Positions 42,847-53,444 of a stretch of 60,545 bases of DNA are shown here, piece after piece (the stretch's first letter is position 1; each line of letters starts with the position of its first letter). The notes beneath the pieces were generated by a model. That model was not told the DNA's origin, searched no databases, and saw only the letters and a list, made by a program, of their open reading frames with translations. Made by a program: the position numbers and the translations under genes. The DNA lies in NCBI GenBank assembly GCA_037447655.1, contig JBBHKE010001324.1, positions 1 through 60,545 on the forward strand. Reading direction: 5' to 3'. The stretch is from Zygnema cylindricum (taxonomy: Eukaryota > Streptophyta > Zygnematophyceae > Zygnematales > Zygnemataceae).

Positions 42847-43956
42847 TCATCCCTCCTCTGGTGCTTCTCGAAAGGCTCCACGGATACACTTCTGTTTACG
42901 ACGAATCTCCTTCTCCTCTAGATTGTTGTCAAGAAGACGCTCCCAATCTTCCTCCTCGTAAGACTCGTCCTCCTCAGTCTCTCCTTTCACTCGTGTAACC
43001 ACAAGTGCTTTCTTCTTCCCTCTGGAAGAAACCCCTCCACGATTTTCTTGAAGCCTCAGCTCGGATAGCTTGATGCAATCAACTATGAAGTGCTCCGGTT
43101 TTTTGCAAAAATGGCAAAGGCCCTTTTGAGTCCTCGGTTCTCCAGATTGATCCTTTTCCCCTTTGAAGTTGTTGTACGACTTTTTCGGATCCTTTCTCCA
43201 CCGGTACGCTCTTTCCTCCTCTCCAAATCTCAATGGTGTTCTCTTGCATAAGTATCATTTAGACCACGGTGTTCCACTTCCCAGCACTATCATCCATTTC
43301 TTGCACTTGGTACACTATATTTTCATACTCCTCCGGCAACTTCATGATGAGAGTGTTAACTTTCATCTTCATAATGCCTGTCCATCTGGCACTATCCATC
43401 TCCATGCATAAAGAAGAGAGATCGCTGCAATAGTCCAACATGTTTCCTCCTTTGAAAGTGTAACTCGTCAGCCTTTGCTCAACCAGCTAGAGCTCCTGAA
43501 TGGTGCCTGCTTTATAGATCTCCACTAAGGTCATCCACAACTCCTCGTCCTTGAAGATTTGAAGGTGAGAGGTCACCAAAGGTTGAGTGAGGTGCCTCAG
43601 CATGAATTGTCTGGCATTCATGTTGGTGTACTCCCACATCTGAATGTCGTTTTCCACGGTCTTCACGGCCACCGCTCTGGGTGCCGTGGCAATACGAGTG
43701 AGAGGTGTCTCTTTTCCTTTCCCCTTTTAGGACACACTGCTACCCCCATTATCTGTCTCCTCCATTGGAGAAGATCGTGCTACACAAAAACCTCACTCCT
43801 CCAAACCTTGGTGGAGTTCCTCGAGATAGACGTTTCACTTATCCACTAACAATACCCCAGTATCGTTTCTCACACATTGCCCCTCTCATCATAGCTTCCC
43901 AGTAAATGAACCCAAATACGTTGAATATGGGCACCCTAAAGGGTGGGCCTATAACC
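42847..43956 (-). pseudogene. Copia D Gag, start codon lost
   Basis: N-terminus GPPFRVPIFNVFGFIYWEAMM follows the primer site; the expected ATG is ATA. The frame upstream is open into the LTR and offers MGDRELQV as an alternative start. Central parts at 43487-43672 and 43259-43441 (LIMKLPEEYENIVYQVQEM); zinc knuckle CHFCKKPEHFIVDC in frame at 42847-43233, then an acidic stretch. Broken by several frame changes. Confidence 0.83.
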
Positions 43957-44913
43957 TGCAATTCTCTGTCCCCCATTTGGACCAAAATTGAGGAAGCCTC
44001 TAGGTTGTTTTCAACTAACCCACTTTCAACTAGAGCATATGCCACCCAAGCAGACAAATAGATAACATGACTGCACCCCTGTGCAGTCTGGACTCACGAT
44101 CCCACAGCAAGAAGAATCATTGAAAACGCCCAACCAGACGATTAATTATGGAGTGGCAAAGATGCCAATATATTTATACAAGCTTATAGGGAGAGAGGCG
44201 GCTACCTCCTTAACTCACTTAGTCCTAAACCCTCTCACAACTCCTATCTACTGAGGTACGGAACCAATCAGAGGACTGTAGAGTACAGAAAGGTATTGCA
44301 ACCGATGTACTTACTATACGGCTTGTGTACGACAAAGCCATGGAGTGGACGTCTGTCTCCTTCGGACTTGTCTTCATGTTCTCCGCAATTTCCTCTTCTC
44401 AATGACATCGTGCCACGTTTCGCTAGGTCATGTCACGTCCAAAAACCGCCAAGGCTGCCATTTCGAGATCTCTGGGATGGTGCGGGTCGTCGGATAAAAA
44501 ACGCCGTTAAAAAACAAATGTCCCGTACATTTGTCTCGTGCGCACTAAAACTCCGACTAGTTTCTATGTATTCTATTTGTAATTCCGTTAATCGGATTAG
44601 TCGCTTATCTATTATTTAAATAGCTATCAAACCCTATGTATCCGAACAGACTACTATGACAGAATAGTAAGGGTTGACGGCTACGCCTCCCTCTACCGGT
44701 AGGTGGTTTGAGTCCTACTGGACTCAACCTTTTTGGTTGAGAGTGACTTAGAACAATATTAAGCCCTGCCTATGGAGCTATGGCAACCATGGCTCCACCG
44801 CCCTCTCTCTCCTTCAGTGACTACAACAAGTATGGGGGCTGGAGAGATAAGGTGGAGGCAGGCTGCCAGTGCGTTCTTTTTACTTTTTATTTAATTTAAG
44901 ACCTAGAAAATAC
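43957..44913 (-). repeat. 5' LTR of D, right end missing
   Basis: Matches 38629-39585 and stops at GAAAATAC where LTR B1 begins. The last 40 bp or so of the LTR and its flank are absent. Hairpin 44283-44319. Confidence 0.9.
44665..44729 (+). other. tRNA-like block in D 5' LTR
   Basis: B-box-like GGTTTGAGTCC (44705-44715) with GGGTTGACGGCTACGCC upstream; one base from GGTTCGAGTCC. Confidence 0.55.
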
Positions 44914-45656
44914 TTTTGTTTTTAGAAAGCTTTAGTCCTCTCTATGTCTCAGCTGTGAGGGAGAGAGAGCTGTTCATGACTTAAGCTATTTTTGGTTGAG
45001 TTCGGTTCAGTACTTACCATAATTAGTGTGACAGTGAAGTTGGGAGTTCACGGTTCATTCACACTTGGGACACGCGTCATCACTTGGGAGTATGCATGAG
45101 TATGTCCTCCGGGGACGTACGGAAATTCGGCTGGACCACGGGACTTCGTGAAGTCAGTTCTACGGTGCCAAATCCTCTAATCGGACTGCTGACAGCCGCC
45201 GCCAACAAATACTAACGAGGAGTGACTAGATCACTATCACTTTACGTTCTCTGAATTTCGGTGTAAATATTTGTGAAAGAATGTTAGATGTACAGCTGGA
45301 ATGCCTCTGTACAGCTTAGTGGAGTTTCGGTGTATAGAAGTAGGACTTAGTGAATTTGATTTTTAGGAACAAATGATATGAAAACTGTACACTCAAATTT
45401 ATGTAATTTCATTTCTGCATATCTCACAAGTTTGTTAGCGGAATTGATAAACATTTTGTGTGTGTGTTCCTTTGTATTATTTCTACACTGTGGCAAATTT
45501 TCAGGACCATTAAATCATTTTTCTGAAAGTTATAGTCTGTCAAAGTTGCTGTTCAGCCATCAATATTTGTGGAAGCTTCCTCTCTTGATTTGTTTTACGA
45601 TTACTACTGCTGCATCTTCTTCATCTTCAGTGCCAACAGTTGTCTCAGAGCAACAG
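44914..45656 (+). repeat. 5' LTR of B1 (family B, 743 bp)
   Basis: Ends CAGAGCAACA before GGTCACGGGCCC. Contains the gag leader; the start codon seen in other family-B LTRs (ATG at 57550 in B3) is ATT at 45600-45602 here. Confidence 0.88.
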
Positions 45657-46508
45657 GTCACGGGCCCGCCTTCACGAATTCCGGTCTTTGATGGACGTGA
45701 ATATCTGTATTGGGCAGATTTGGTTAAGTCTTACTTCAAGCAAGTGAAACTTATTGATGTGTTAAATGGATCATTGGTAGAATATGATGCCAGCTTTGAT
45801 CAGAAAAATGACCAGGCTTTGCATTTAGTAAAGCTTATGATATCAAAAGAATTGCATATGACATAAATTAATGTTACAAAGGCATCAGATTTGTGGGATG
45901 CATTGAAATCTTCTTATGTTAAAGCTAGTAACCAACATGAGCTTATAACTGCTGGTTAGATCTATGAGTATAAGTACACAGGTGGTAACATGGTGGAATA
46001 CACTAATCGGTTTCGAATGAAACTGTCAAAAAATGCATGTTCAGGGGGGACTTTCTCCCCTTATCATCTAGCCATGATTCTCCTAAAGGGGCTTCCTAAT
46101 GAATATAAAGGAGCCTCAGATGAAATGAAAAAATTATCTAAACCTCTTTGGAATTTGCTTACAGCTATAGAGTTTATCTTGGCAGAAGAGGCTACTCAGA
46201 CAGTTTTAGGATTTGAAAAATTAGCTGCAGCATCTACAGCTCAGTTTCAGAGGGAAAGTAGATATCAAGGGAATCAGTTAGTTTTAGGATTTGAAAAATT
46301 AGCTGTAGCATCTACGGCTCAGTTTCAGAGGGAAAGTAGATATCAAGGGAATCAGTTTAATCCTCAGTTTGAGAAATGTGTTTATTGCTATACAGATGGT
46401 CACTCCTTCAGAGCTTGTCCTTTGTATGTAAAAGCTTTTGAAACAGGTAGCTTTCAAAAAGGATGGAGACACCGCGGACCTCCCATTTCCCAAAAACCTA
46501 CCAATTAA
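45600..46508 (+). pseudogene. Copia B1 Gag, beginning inside the LTR
   Basis: The reading frame runs from the LTR (TTAASSSSSVPTVVSEQQ) through the primer site (VTGPPSRIPVFDG) into Gag: LYWADLVKSYFKQVKLIDVL, LLKGLPNEYKGASDEMKKL, and zinc knuckle C-VY-C-YTDG-H-SFRA-C near 46377-46418. Stops at 45864-45866 and 45957-45959 are private to this copy; the start is ATT. A 78-bp tandem repeat (26 residues) at 46203-46358 is absent from B2. The TAA at 46506-46508 is shared with B2. Confidence 0.87.
46203..46358 (+). repeat. 78-bp in-frame tandem repeat in B1 gag
   Basis: GTTTTAGGATTTGAAAAATT begins at 46203 and again at 46281. The two 26-residue units differ at a few positions. B2 has one unit. Confidence 0.9.
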
Positions 46509-48107
46509 ACTGTTGCATCTTCAGCGGATGATACGGAATTGAAGAAGAAAACGACCGAAGAAACGACACCTGATGTGATCATTTTTCCAAAAACTGATGA
46601 CAAAGAGCTCTTTGCTCTTGCCAAACTCGATATGATCGAAGGAGAAAAGGACATTGGATGGATAATGGATTCCGACAGCTCTTCACACATAAGCTAGAAC
46701 AAGTCTTGGTTTAAGGAGATGTCTTCTATTCCTTTACGTCAAATCTTTTATGCTTGTGGCTATGTCGTTGAATTGAATGCCAAAGGAAACATAGATCTGG
46801 ATTGTGTGATAGATGGAAAGGTTGTTAGGAGAACTTTGTATGATTTCTTGTATGTTCCAAAGGTCAAGAAAAATCTGTTTTCTACGTCTGTAGCTGAAAG
46901 CAAAGGCTTTGACGTTCTCCAGAAAAATGGCAAGAAAATAGTGAGCAAGAATAGAAGAGTAGCTCTAGTAGGAACTATTCGCCCAAACTTTTTGTACCGC
47001 ATGGACCTGGCTAATAAAATTGAATTTGCGTACTCCATTGTCCTATGTGATAATGTTTTGTGGCACATAAGGCTTGGTCATGTGCATCATGAGAGACTTA
47101 CTAAGATGATAAAGCATGATATGATAGAGGGAGTCAAGCTTGGTCAACAAGAGTCTCATGTGTGTGATGGTTGCGCTCTCGGAAAGCTTCACAAGCTTCC
47201 CTTATCAAAAGTTTCTGATCACCGAGCCACAGATGTTCTTGGCATTATTCACTCTGATGTTTTCGGCCCTTCTAAAGTTCCCTCTCTTGGTGGCAACCGC
47301 TTCTTTGTCACCTTTACAGACGATTACTCCCGGTATAGTTGCTTATACTTCATGAAAGAGAAGAGAGAAGTCTTCACTCACTTTAAGCACTACAAAATCT
47401 GGGTGGAGAAACTTCACGGCAAATCTATTCCTGTTTTGTGGACGGATAATGGTGGAGAGTATGTATCTAATGCCTTTGCTGATTTTTTGAAAGAAATGAC
47501 ATCTCTTGTGAATTTACTGCTCCGTACACACCGGAACAAAATGGTGTTGCCGAGAGACTTAATCGGACTTTGACTAAATGTGCTCGATCTATGATGGCCG
47601 ATAAAGGTGTGGATCCAAAGTTTTGGGGGGAAGCTTTTCATTATGCTTCCTACATCAGAAATAGAGTGGAAACCTGAGCTATTAGGGGTAAGACACCTTA
47701 TGAAGTGTGGACAGGCAGAAAGCCAAATGTTAGTCATTTTAGAGTTTTTGGTAGCAAATATTTTATCTTGGATAATCTTCCTAATTGGAAGTTTAGTCCA
47801 AAATCTATACCTGGTGTCTTTCTAGGCTATGATGATGAATCTGAAGGTTAAAGAGTCTATAATCCTTATAGAGGATGCCTTCAAACAGCTAGGAATATTC
47901 AGATTAAAGAAGAAAGTCAATCTGTTGACGTTTTTAGCATCGATGCAGCTGAAAGGAATGAGAAAATACAAGAGTATATCATTCTTGAGCAGGTACCTTT
48001 TACTCCAACCTCTTCTACTTCTTCTACCTCTCTCCCAAATGCCTTTGGGCCGTCTAATACCCCTTCTGCAGCTGCTCCTTCTGTTGATGCTCCTCCAAAT
48101 ACACGCC
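46509..48107 (+). pseudogene. Copia B1 protease and integrase, truncated
   Basis: Protease site DSDSSSH (Gly of DSG replaced) near 46669, then TAG 46695-46697. Pre-integrase WHIRLGHVHHERL, CDGCALGKLHKLP; integrase HSDVFGPSKVPSL, TDNGGEYVS, then a one-base loss near 47495 shifts the frame before PEQNGVAERLNRTL. TGA 47675-47677 and TAA 47849-47851 follow. The linker (VPFTPTSSTSSTSLPN) ends at the 48107 break. The two last stops and the TAG recur in B2. Confidence 0.87.
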
Positions 48108-49601
48108 GCATTTTTCACCAGCAGTTTTGGTGCTAACCCATTTGAAGGTGGTTATTGCACCTTCCATCCCACACGGTAAATTCTTGTTTCACAAGCTTTA
48201 ATAAATGCCGACACAGCCAAAAAACATCACCTTTACCGAAGCAATAGATACACCTATCATATTGCCTATACTTAGGATTAGGGGTGAAGTTCCTATTACC
48301 GGAAAATCTAGGCGGCCTATATGTCTGAGCATTGTACGCTACCGCTCATTTTCCACCATTTAATGCTATGTGAGTTGCCTCTTCCTCTAGAATGTAAACT
48401 TTAGCTACAGCTAAATTCCATCTAGCCTTCTTAAACCTTTTCAATTGTGTCGCGGCTCCTTTATATTCAGCAGGAAGCCCTCTCATTAAAATCGTAGCTT
48501 GATGATAGGGAGGAAAATTCCCCCCAGAAGATGCATTTTCCGACAACCAAAAGCTTCAAGCCATTAAAATAGGAGTTCCTATCACCCCCGGTATACTCAT
48601 AATCCCAAATTTTCCCAGCAGTTATAACCTCATTCTGCTCACTAACTAGGACATATGGCTCCCGCAAAGCCTTCCATATGTCGGATGCTTTAAAGTTATT
48701 GATATATGTCATGTTCAGATCTTCGGACAAAAGTAGTTTGAGAACATGCAATGCATCCTCATTTTTCTTTTCAAAATCAGAATCCGTATCCGGAAGAACA
48801 CCGGAAATCACATCATACAATCTCACTTGCTTAAGGTAGGACTTAGTCAAATCTATTTTTCTGAGACAACAGCCGGAACCGAAGACGATGAGGATGCCGG
48901 TGTAGTCATCTCGGAACCAAACCAAGCAAGAAACTTTCACAAAAAAAAGTCTCAAAAACAGCAACTTCTACAGTTGATAAAACCCAAACCAATTTGACAA
49001 TAGCTCTTAAAATATACCACAAAGTATATAATATGAGGATGAACACACAAAATAAATTACAGGTAATTCTGCCCACAGATTTGTAAGAAATACACAGATG
49101 AAAATGCCAAAAACAGGCTGTACAGTTTTTGACTACAAAATGTTTATACCTTCAAAGTTATCTAAGTCATACTAATATACACTGAAGCCTATGCTGCTGA
49201 ACGCACGAAGGCATAATAGCCGTATAATAAAAACCTACGGCTCGAACCGAACAAGGTACGTCATACAAAAAGATTTCTTTACTAATGAACTAACCACACA
49301 AAGACAAAATTCCACTTAACTAGATATTTACAAAGGATTAGGATTCTATATGCCACATCATTTGTCGTGTATGTGGTTCGGGAGTGTATACAAAGGTGTA
49401 CTCCCTACCGATCTAGTGGAACATCAATTCTGGTGTGTAATGAAAAGAACTTACAACCAAACATATGCTAAGTCGTGAAACTCTCTCTCCCTCACACTCG
49501 AGGCATAGAGCGGACTAAAGCTTTCCAAAACAACAAAATCCGCCCAATATAAATATTTTTGGCCATTAAACACCAGGATCCGTGAGGTTGAGCCCGTGAC
49601 C
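48108..49601 (-). pseudogene. Copia C Gag, split by solo LTR K
   Basis: The coding frame starts in the C 5' LTR (MATDAAFSFSFGSPVASNQQ), crosses the primer site (VTGSTSRILVF) and reaches KYLYWAD at 49541, then resumes at 48848 with LTKSYLKQVRLYDVISG, ITAGKIWDYEYTGG, and ILMRGLPAEYKGAATQLKRF. The knuckle near 48207-48248 reads C-IY-C-FGKG-D-VFWL-C, His changed to Asp. Frame shifts near 48540 and 48340. C-terminal region missing with the adjoining deletion. Confidence 0.85.
48854..49535 (-). mobile_element. Solo LTR K (family B, 682 bp)
   Basis: TATTTTTCTGAGACAAC to AAAACAACA, with AAATC on both sides (48849-48853 and 49536-49540). The left TG is TA. Inserted in C gag, between WAD and LTKS. Retains a family-B gag leader frame on the minus strand. 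Confidence 0.9.
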
Positions 49602-50418
49602 TGTTGGTTTGAGGCAACCGGTGACCCAAAGGAAAAAGAAAAAGCAGCGTCAGTTGCCATAATATTCATATTACAAAAGAGGAAACTTACACGGAAACCA
49701 CAAAAAGATCGACTTCACAATGAAGCCCCAAGCAAACCAGACACACACTATGTCTAAATGTTTGCCACAATATAAAAAGTGTAACAAAGAAATCACATGC
49801 AGAATTTCATAGGGTTCTGCCAAAAGATCACAATGATCTTGCAATTCAAAAAGACACAAAAATTGCTTCGCAGTTTTCCATTCACTTAATTCCTAACTCC
49901 AAAATATTCTAAGTCCTACATATACAAAGTGAGCCTACAGCTGATCTACACCGTACCACAAATAACGTGGTGTGTCGGTACACTTAACATTAATCAAACT
50001 AAACCCCGCCATCTACTGTACAAGTATTTACATCAATCCTTAACCCTAGCCGCTGCAAAAGTAAGCAGTCAGAGTTAGTCTGCTGAAATGACGGCTCGGT
50101 CAATATTTCTCTTCCAAAAATGATGGCGAACTCCGTCCGCCGTCCGCGTTTTCATCCATCACCGAAGATGAACCTCCACGTGTAAATCTGGTCCCTCAAG
50201 TAAATATGTACTTTGTCAACCAACTCAACCTAGCTTGACTTCCCCACGGACCGACACGTGTACATAGAGTGTACCAAATCTGTGAACTCCCTTTGGAGTT
50301 ACATACCACACCACATCTTGTCTACGTAAACCCAGTCTGTACACGAAAACCGACTAAGTCTAGACTCTCTTTCTCACACACAAGATATAGAGAGGACTAA
50401 AGGTTTCCAAAATCAAAA
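49602..50418 (-). repeat. 5' LTR of C (817 bp)
   Basis: TGTTGGTTTGAGGCAACC to AAAATCAAAA (final CA lost, the other copy ends CAACA). Right target duplication GGCGG follows. Primer site on the minus strand at 49601-49590 reads GGTCACGGGCTC, altered from GGGCCC. Confidence 0.9.
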
Positions 50419-50721
50419 GGCGGCACTGATTCGGTGGAAAAGTGAAAGGGGCAAATGTTATCCTAGAGGCTTTGCATAGGCTGCTCTTTCTGTGGGTCAA
50501 TGGAGACCACAATGTTAAAATTAATAGATTTCTATAGTATTTTCTAGGTATAAGTAGGTTAGAATAAAAGGAAAAAGAAAGGGCAGGCAGCTAGCCTTCA
50601 CCTCCCCTCTCTAGCCCCCATACATGTTGTAGTCACTAAATGATAGAGAGGGTGGTTAAGCCATGGCTGCCTTAGTTTTGTAGGCACAATTAAAGAGTGA
50701 CAAATGTCACTCTCAACAAAA

Positions 50722-50792
50722 GGTTGAGTCCGACAGGACTCGAACCTCCGACCGGTAGAGAACGACGGAGCTGGTAGCTCTAACCAGTTTGT
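50722..50792 (-). other. tRNA-like block in LTR G (strongest match)
   Basis: On the minus strand: A-box-like TGGTTAGAGC, then exactly 40 nt start to start to the B-box GGTTCGAGTCC in a CGGAGG...CCTGTCG arm; this is the usual layout of tRNA genes. No clear acceptor stem or anticodon assignment. Antisense to the LTR. Confidence 0.7.
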
Positions 50793-51068
50793 CGCGATGT
50801 CCGTTAAATTACATGGAATGTGATAGGTATTTAAACTAATACATGATCATGAAACCGATTAACTGAAAAAAGATTAGAGGAACATAGAACTAGTTAAAGT
50901 ATTTCAATGCCGATGTTATTTTGCACGAAACAAATGAATCGGACATTTATTTCAACGGTCGACATTTAATGTTGGATTTAATCCGACGCCGAATATCATT
51001 GCCGAGATCGCGGAATGGTCACTTTGACGTTTATGGACGTGGCATGAATTGGCGCCACGTGGAGGGAT

Positions 51069-51926
51069 TTTTGTTCTGAGACAACTGCTAGCACCGAAGA
51101 TGAAGAAGATGCAGCAGTAGTCATTGTAGAACAAATCAAGAGAGGAAGCTTCCACAAATACCGATGGCTGAACAACAACTTTGACAGACTATAACTTTCA
51201 GAAAAACGCTTTAAACGTCTTGAAAATTTGTCACACTGTAGATAACATACAAAAGAACACACACACAAAATGTCAATCAATCCCGCTCACAAATCTGTGA
51301 GATATGTAGAAATGAAATTACATAAAACTGAGTGTACAATTTTCATATCATTTGTTCCTAAAAATCAAATTCACTAAGTCCTACTTTTAAACACCGAAAC
51401 TACACTAAGCTGTACGGAGGCATTCCAGCCGTACATCTAACATTCTATCAAAAATATTTACACCGAAGTTCAGACAACGTAAAGTGATAATGATCTAGTC
51501 ACGCCTCGTCACTATTTGTTGGCGGCGGCTGTCAGCGGTCCGATTAGAGGATTTGGCACCGTAGAATTGACTTTACGACCGAAGTTCAAACAACGTAAAG
51601 TGATAGTGATCTAGTCACGTCTCCTCACTATTTGTTAGCGGCAGCTATTAAACGTACGCTTAGAGGATTTGGCACCGTAGAACTGACTTCACGAAGTCTC
51701 GTGGTCCTACCAAATTTCTGTATGTCCACATAGGACATACTCACGCATTCTCCCAAGTGACAACGCGTGTCCCAAGTGTGAATGAACCGTGAACTCCCAC
51801 CTTCACTGTCATACTAATTTTGGTTAGTACTGCGCTGAACTCAACCAAAAATAACTTAAGTCCTGAACAACTCTCTCTCCCTCAAAGCTGAGGTATAGAG
51901 AGGACTAAAGCTTTCTAAAAACAACA
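51069..51926 (-). repeat. 3' LTR of B2 (858 bp)
   Basis: TTTTGTTCTGAGACAAC to AAACAACA. Contains a diverged 116-bp tandem duplication (units from 51465 and 51581). Confidence 0.9.
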
Positions 51927-51949
51927 CACTTCTAAAGCTTTAGACTCTG

Positions 51950-53444
51950 CTAGTCACTCAGTCCACATGCCTCTCTACAGAACTTCAATTTGGGAGCACG
52001 TAAGGGTTTCGTCATCATATCAGCCACCATTTGCTTATTCGGTAAATAACTCAACTTTAGGAATTTTTCCATCACCTTTTCTCTTACAAAATGTAGCTTG
52101 ATATCAATGTGCTTACTCTTAAAGTGATGAATGGGATTAGATGCAATAGTCATTGTTGCCTGATTATCACACCACACTATCTGTTGTCCAGATTGCATAA
52201 AGAGAAGCTCTTGGAGAAGACTTTACCCAAAGTAACTCCTTAATTGCCAAGCTGGTAGCCATGTACTCAACCTCCATGTACTGGTAACCTCCAGCTGTTA
52301 CCTTTTGAAGTTTGCTGCTCCAACAACAAGTTCCACTTCAGATCTTCAAAATGTATCCGGTGGGGGAGTGTCGACTGGGCATATCTCCGTAGCTCGCATC
52401 GCTCCATGTATGAATTTTGATTTCCTCTCCACAGAGAGAGAGTCTAAGATTTCGAGTTACTACAAGATAACGAAAAACTCTCTTTGCTGCCTCATAGTCT
52501 GACTTCCTTGGATTTTGCAGGCTTCGGCTTACGGCTCCAACCGCTGCTGCGATGTCGGGACGAGTACAATTCATGAAATAAATAAGGCTTCCGACATTCT
52601 GCCTGTAATGAATAGAGGACAAAGAATCTGCCTCCCCTGAATCTAAGAAATCATCAACCAAAACACCACCATTCGTTTCCGTGCCCTCGCATTTCTGCTT
52701 GAATTCCATAGGAGTGGCACTCCCTTTTGCTTCTGACATGCCAAACTTTCCTAACATGTTCTTGATTGCTTATTTTTGAGTTAAATAAATAATTTTCTGT
52801 TTCTTGTCTCTTTCTACTTGAATTCCTAGAATATACTTAGCCTCACGAAGTCTTTCATTTCAAACCGGGAATTCTGAGCTGATTTTATTTTATTAATCTC
52901 ATTGATGGATTTACTAATCAGTAGTAAATCATCTACATACACTGCCACATAAATCACTCCATCATCACCTTGCATAACATAGACTGAGTGATCTGAACTG
53001 ATGCTGGTAAAGCCAAGATTGGTTAAAAACTCATCTAATTTCAGGTTCCATTGTCTCTGACTGTTTCAGACCATACAAGGACTTCAATAGTTTACAGACC
53101 AGATTTTCTTTCCCTTTTTTTGCATACATCTCTAGCTGCTTCATATAAATTACTTCCTCCAAATCACCATGCAAGAAAGCCGTCTTAACATCCATCTGAT
53201 GCAATTCCATATCCTCTATTGCAGCAAGTGATAGCAAAACTCTAACAGTAGGAAAGCGAACCACAGGAGAGAAGGTCTCTTCATTGTTAATTCCCTCCTT
53301 TTCGCTAAATCTCTTAGCCACCAGTCTAGCTTTATATCTCTCAATTGTATTATCAAGATTCAATTTTAATTTGAAGACCCATTTATAACAGATAGTTTTC
53401 CGGTTCGGTGGGAGCTCCAGAAGTTCCCAAGTTTGGGCTTCCAT
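51950..53444 (-). pseudogene. Copia B2 reverse transcriptase and RNase H
   Basis: [30 protein letters not shown] region (53031-53444, shown in part), [27 protein letters not shown] with a break where APRQW is expected; the YVDD region near 52930 is in another frame. NCTRPDIAAAVGAVSRSL and WSDASYGDMPSRHSPTGY (52338-52757). RNase H: IVWCDNQATMTIASNP, HHFKSKHIDIK (51950-52198). Several frame changes; the Asp of DNQ is kept. Confidence 0.87.

Larger units (their letters stand above)
38629..44913 (-). mobile_element. Copia element D, 5' LTR truncated by B1
   Basis: 3' LTR 38629-39625, internal 39626-43956, partial 5' LTR 43957-44913. Left flank TCACA (38624-38628); the right flank was lost. Inserted in the pre-integrase region of C. 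Primer site GGTTATAGGCCCACCC reads at 43956-43941, with the gag ATG changed to ATA. Confidence 0.9.
44914..48107 (+). mobile_element. Copia element B1, 3' half missing
   Basis: Plus strand: 5' LTR 44914-45656, primer site 45657-45671, gag, protease, integrase to the pol linker, then cut near 48107. RT, RNase H and 3' LTR are absent. Left target duplication AATAC (44909-44913) within LTR D; no right copy. The LTR starts TTTTGTTTTTAG, a one-base variant of TGTTGTTTTTAG in B2. Confidence 0.88.
34834..50418 (-). mobile_element. Copia element C, both LTRs present, internally disrupted
   Basis: LTRs 34834-35645 (812 bp) and 49602-50418 (817 bp), flanked by GGCGG (34829-34833 and 50419-50423). Internal coding on the minus strand: RNase H/RT/integrase/pre-integrase 35646-38628, Gag 48108-48848 and 49541-49601. 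Copia D sits at 38629, and B1 sits within D. A deletion between D/B1 and Gag removed the protease N-terminus. Solo LTR K interrupts gag. Confidence 0.9.

Noticed and set aside
51072-51072. LTR B2 starting at the TG at 51072
   Set aside because: Aligning with the other LTR of B2 places the start at 51069 (TTTTG for TGTTG), and only that choice gives matching GGGAT flanks.
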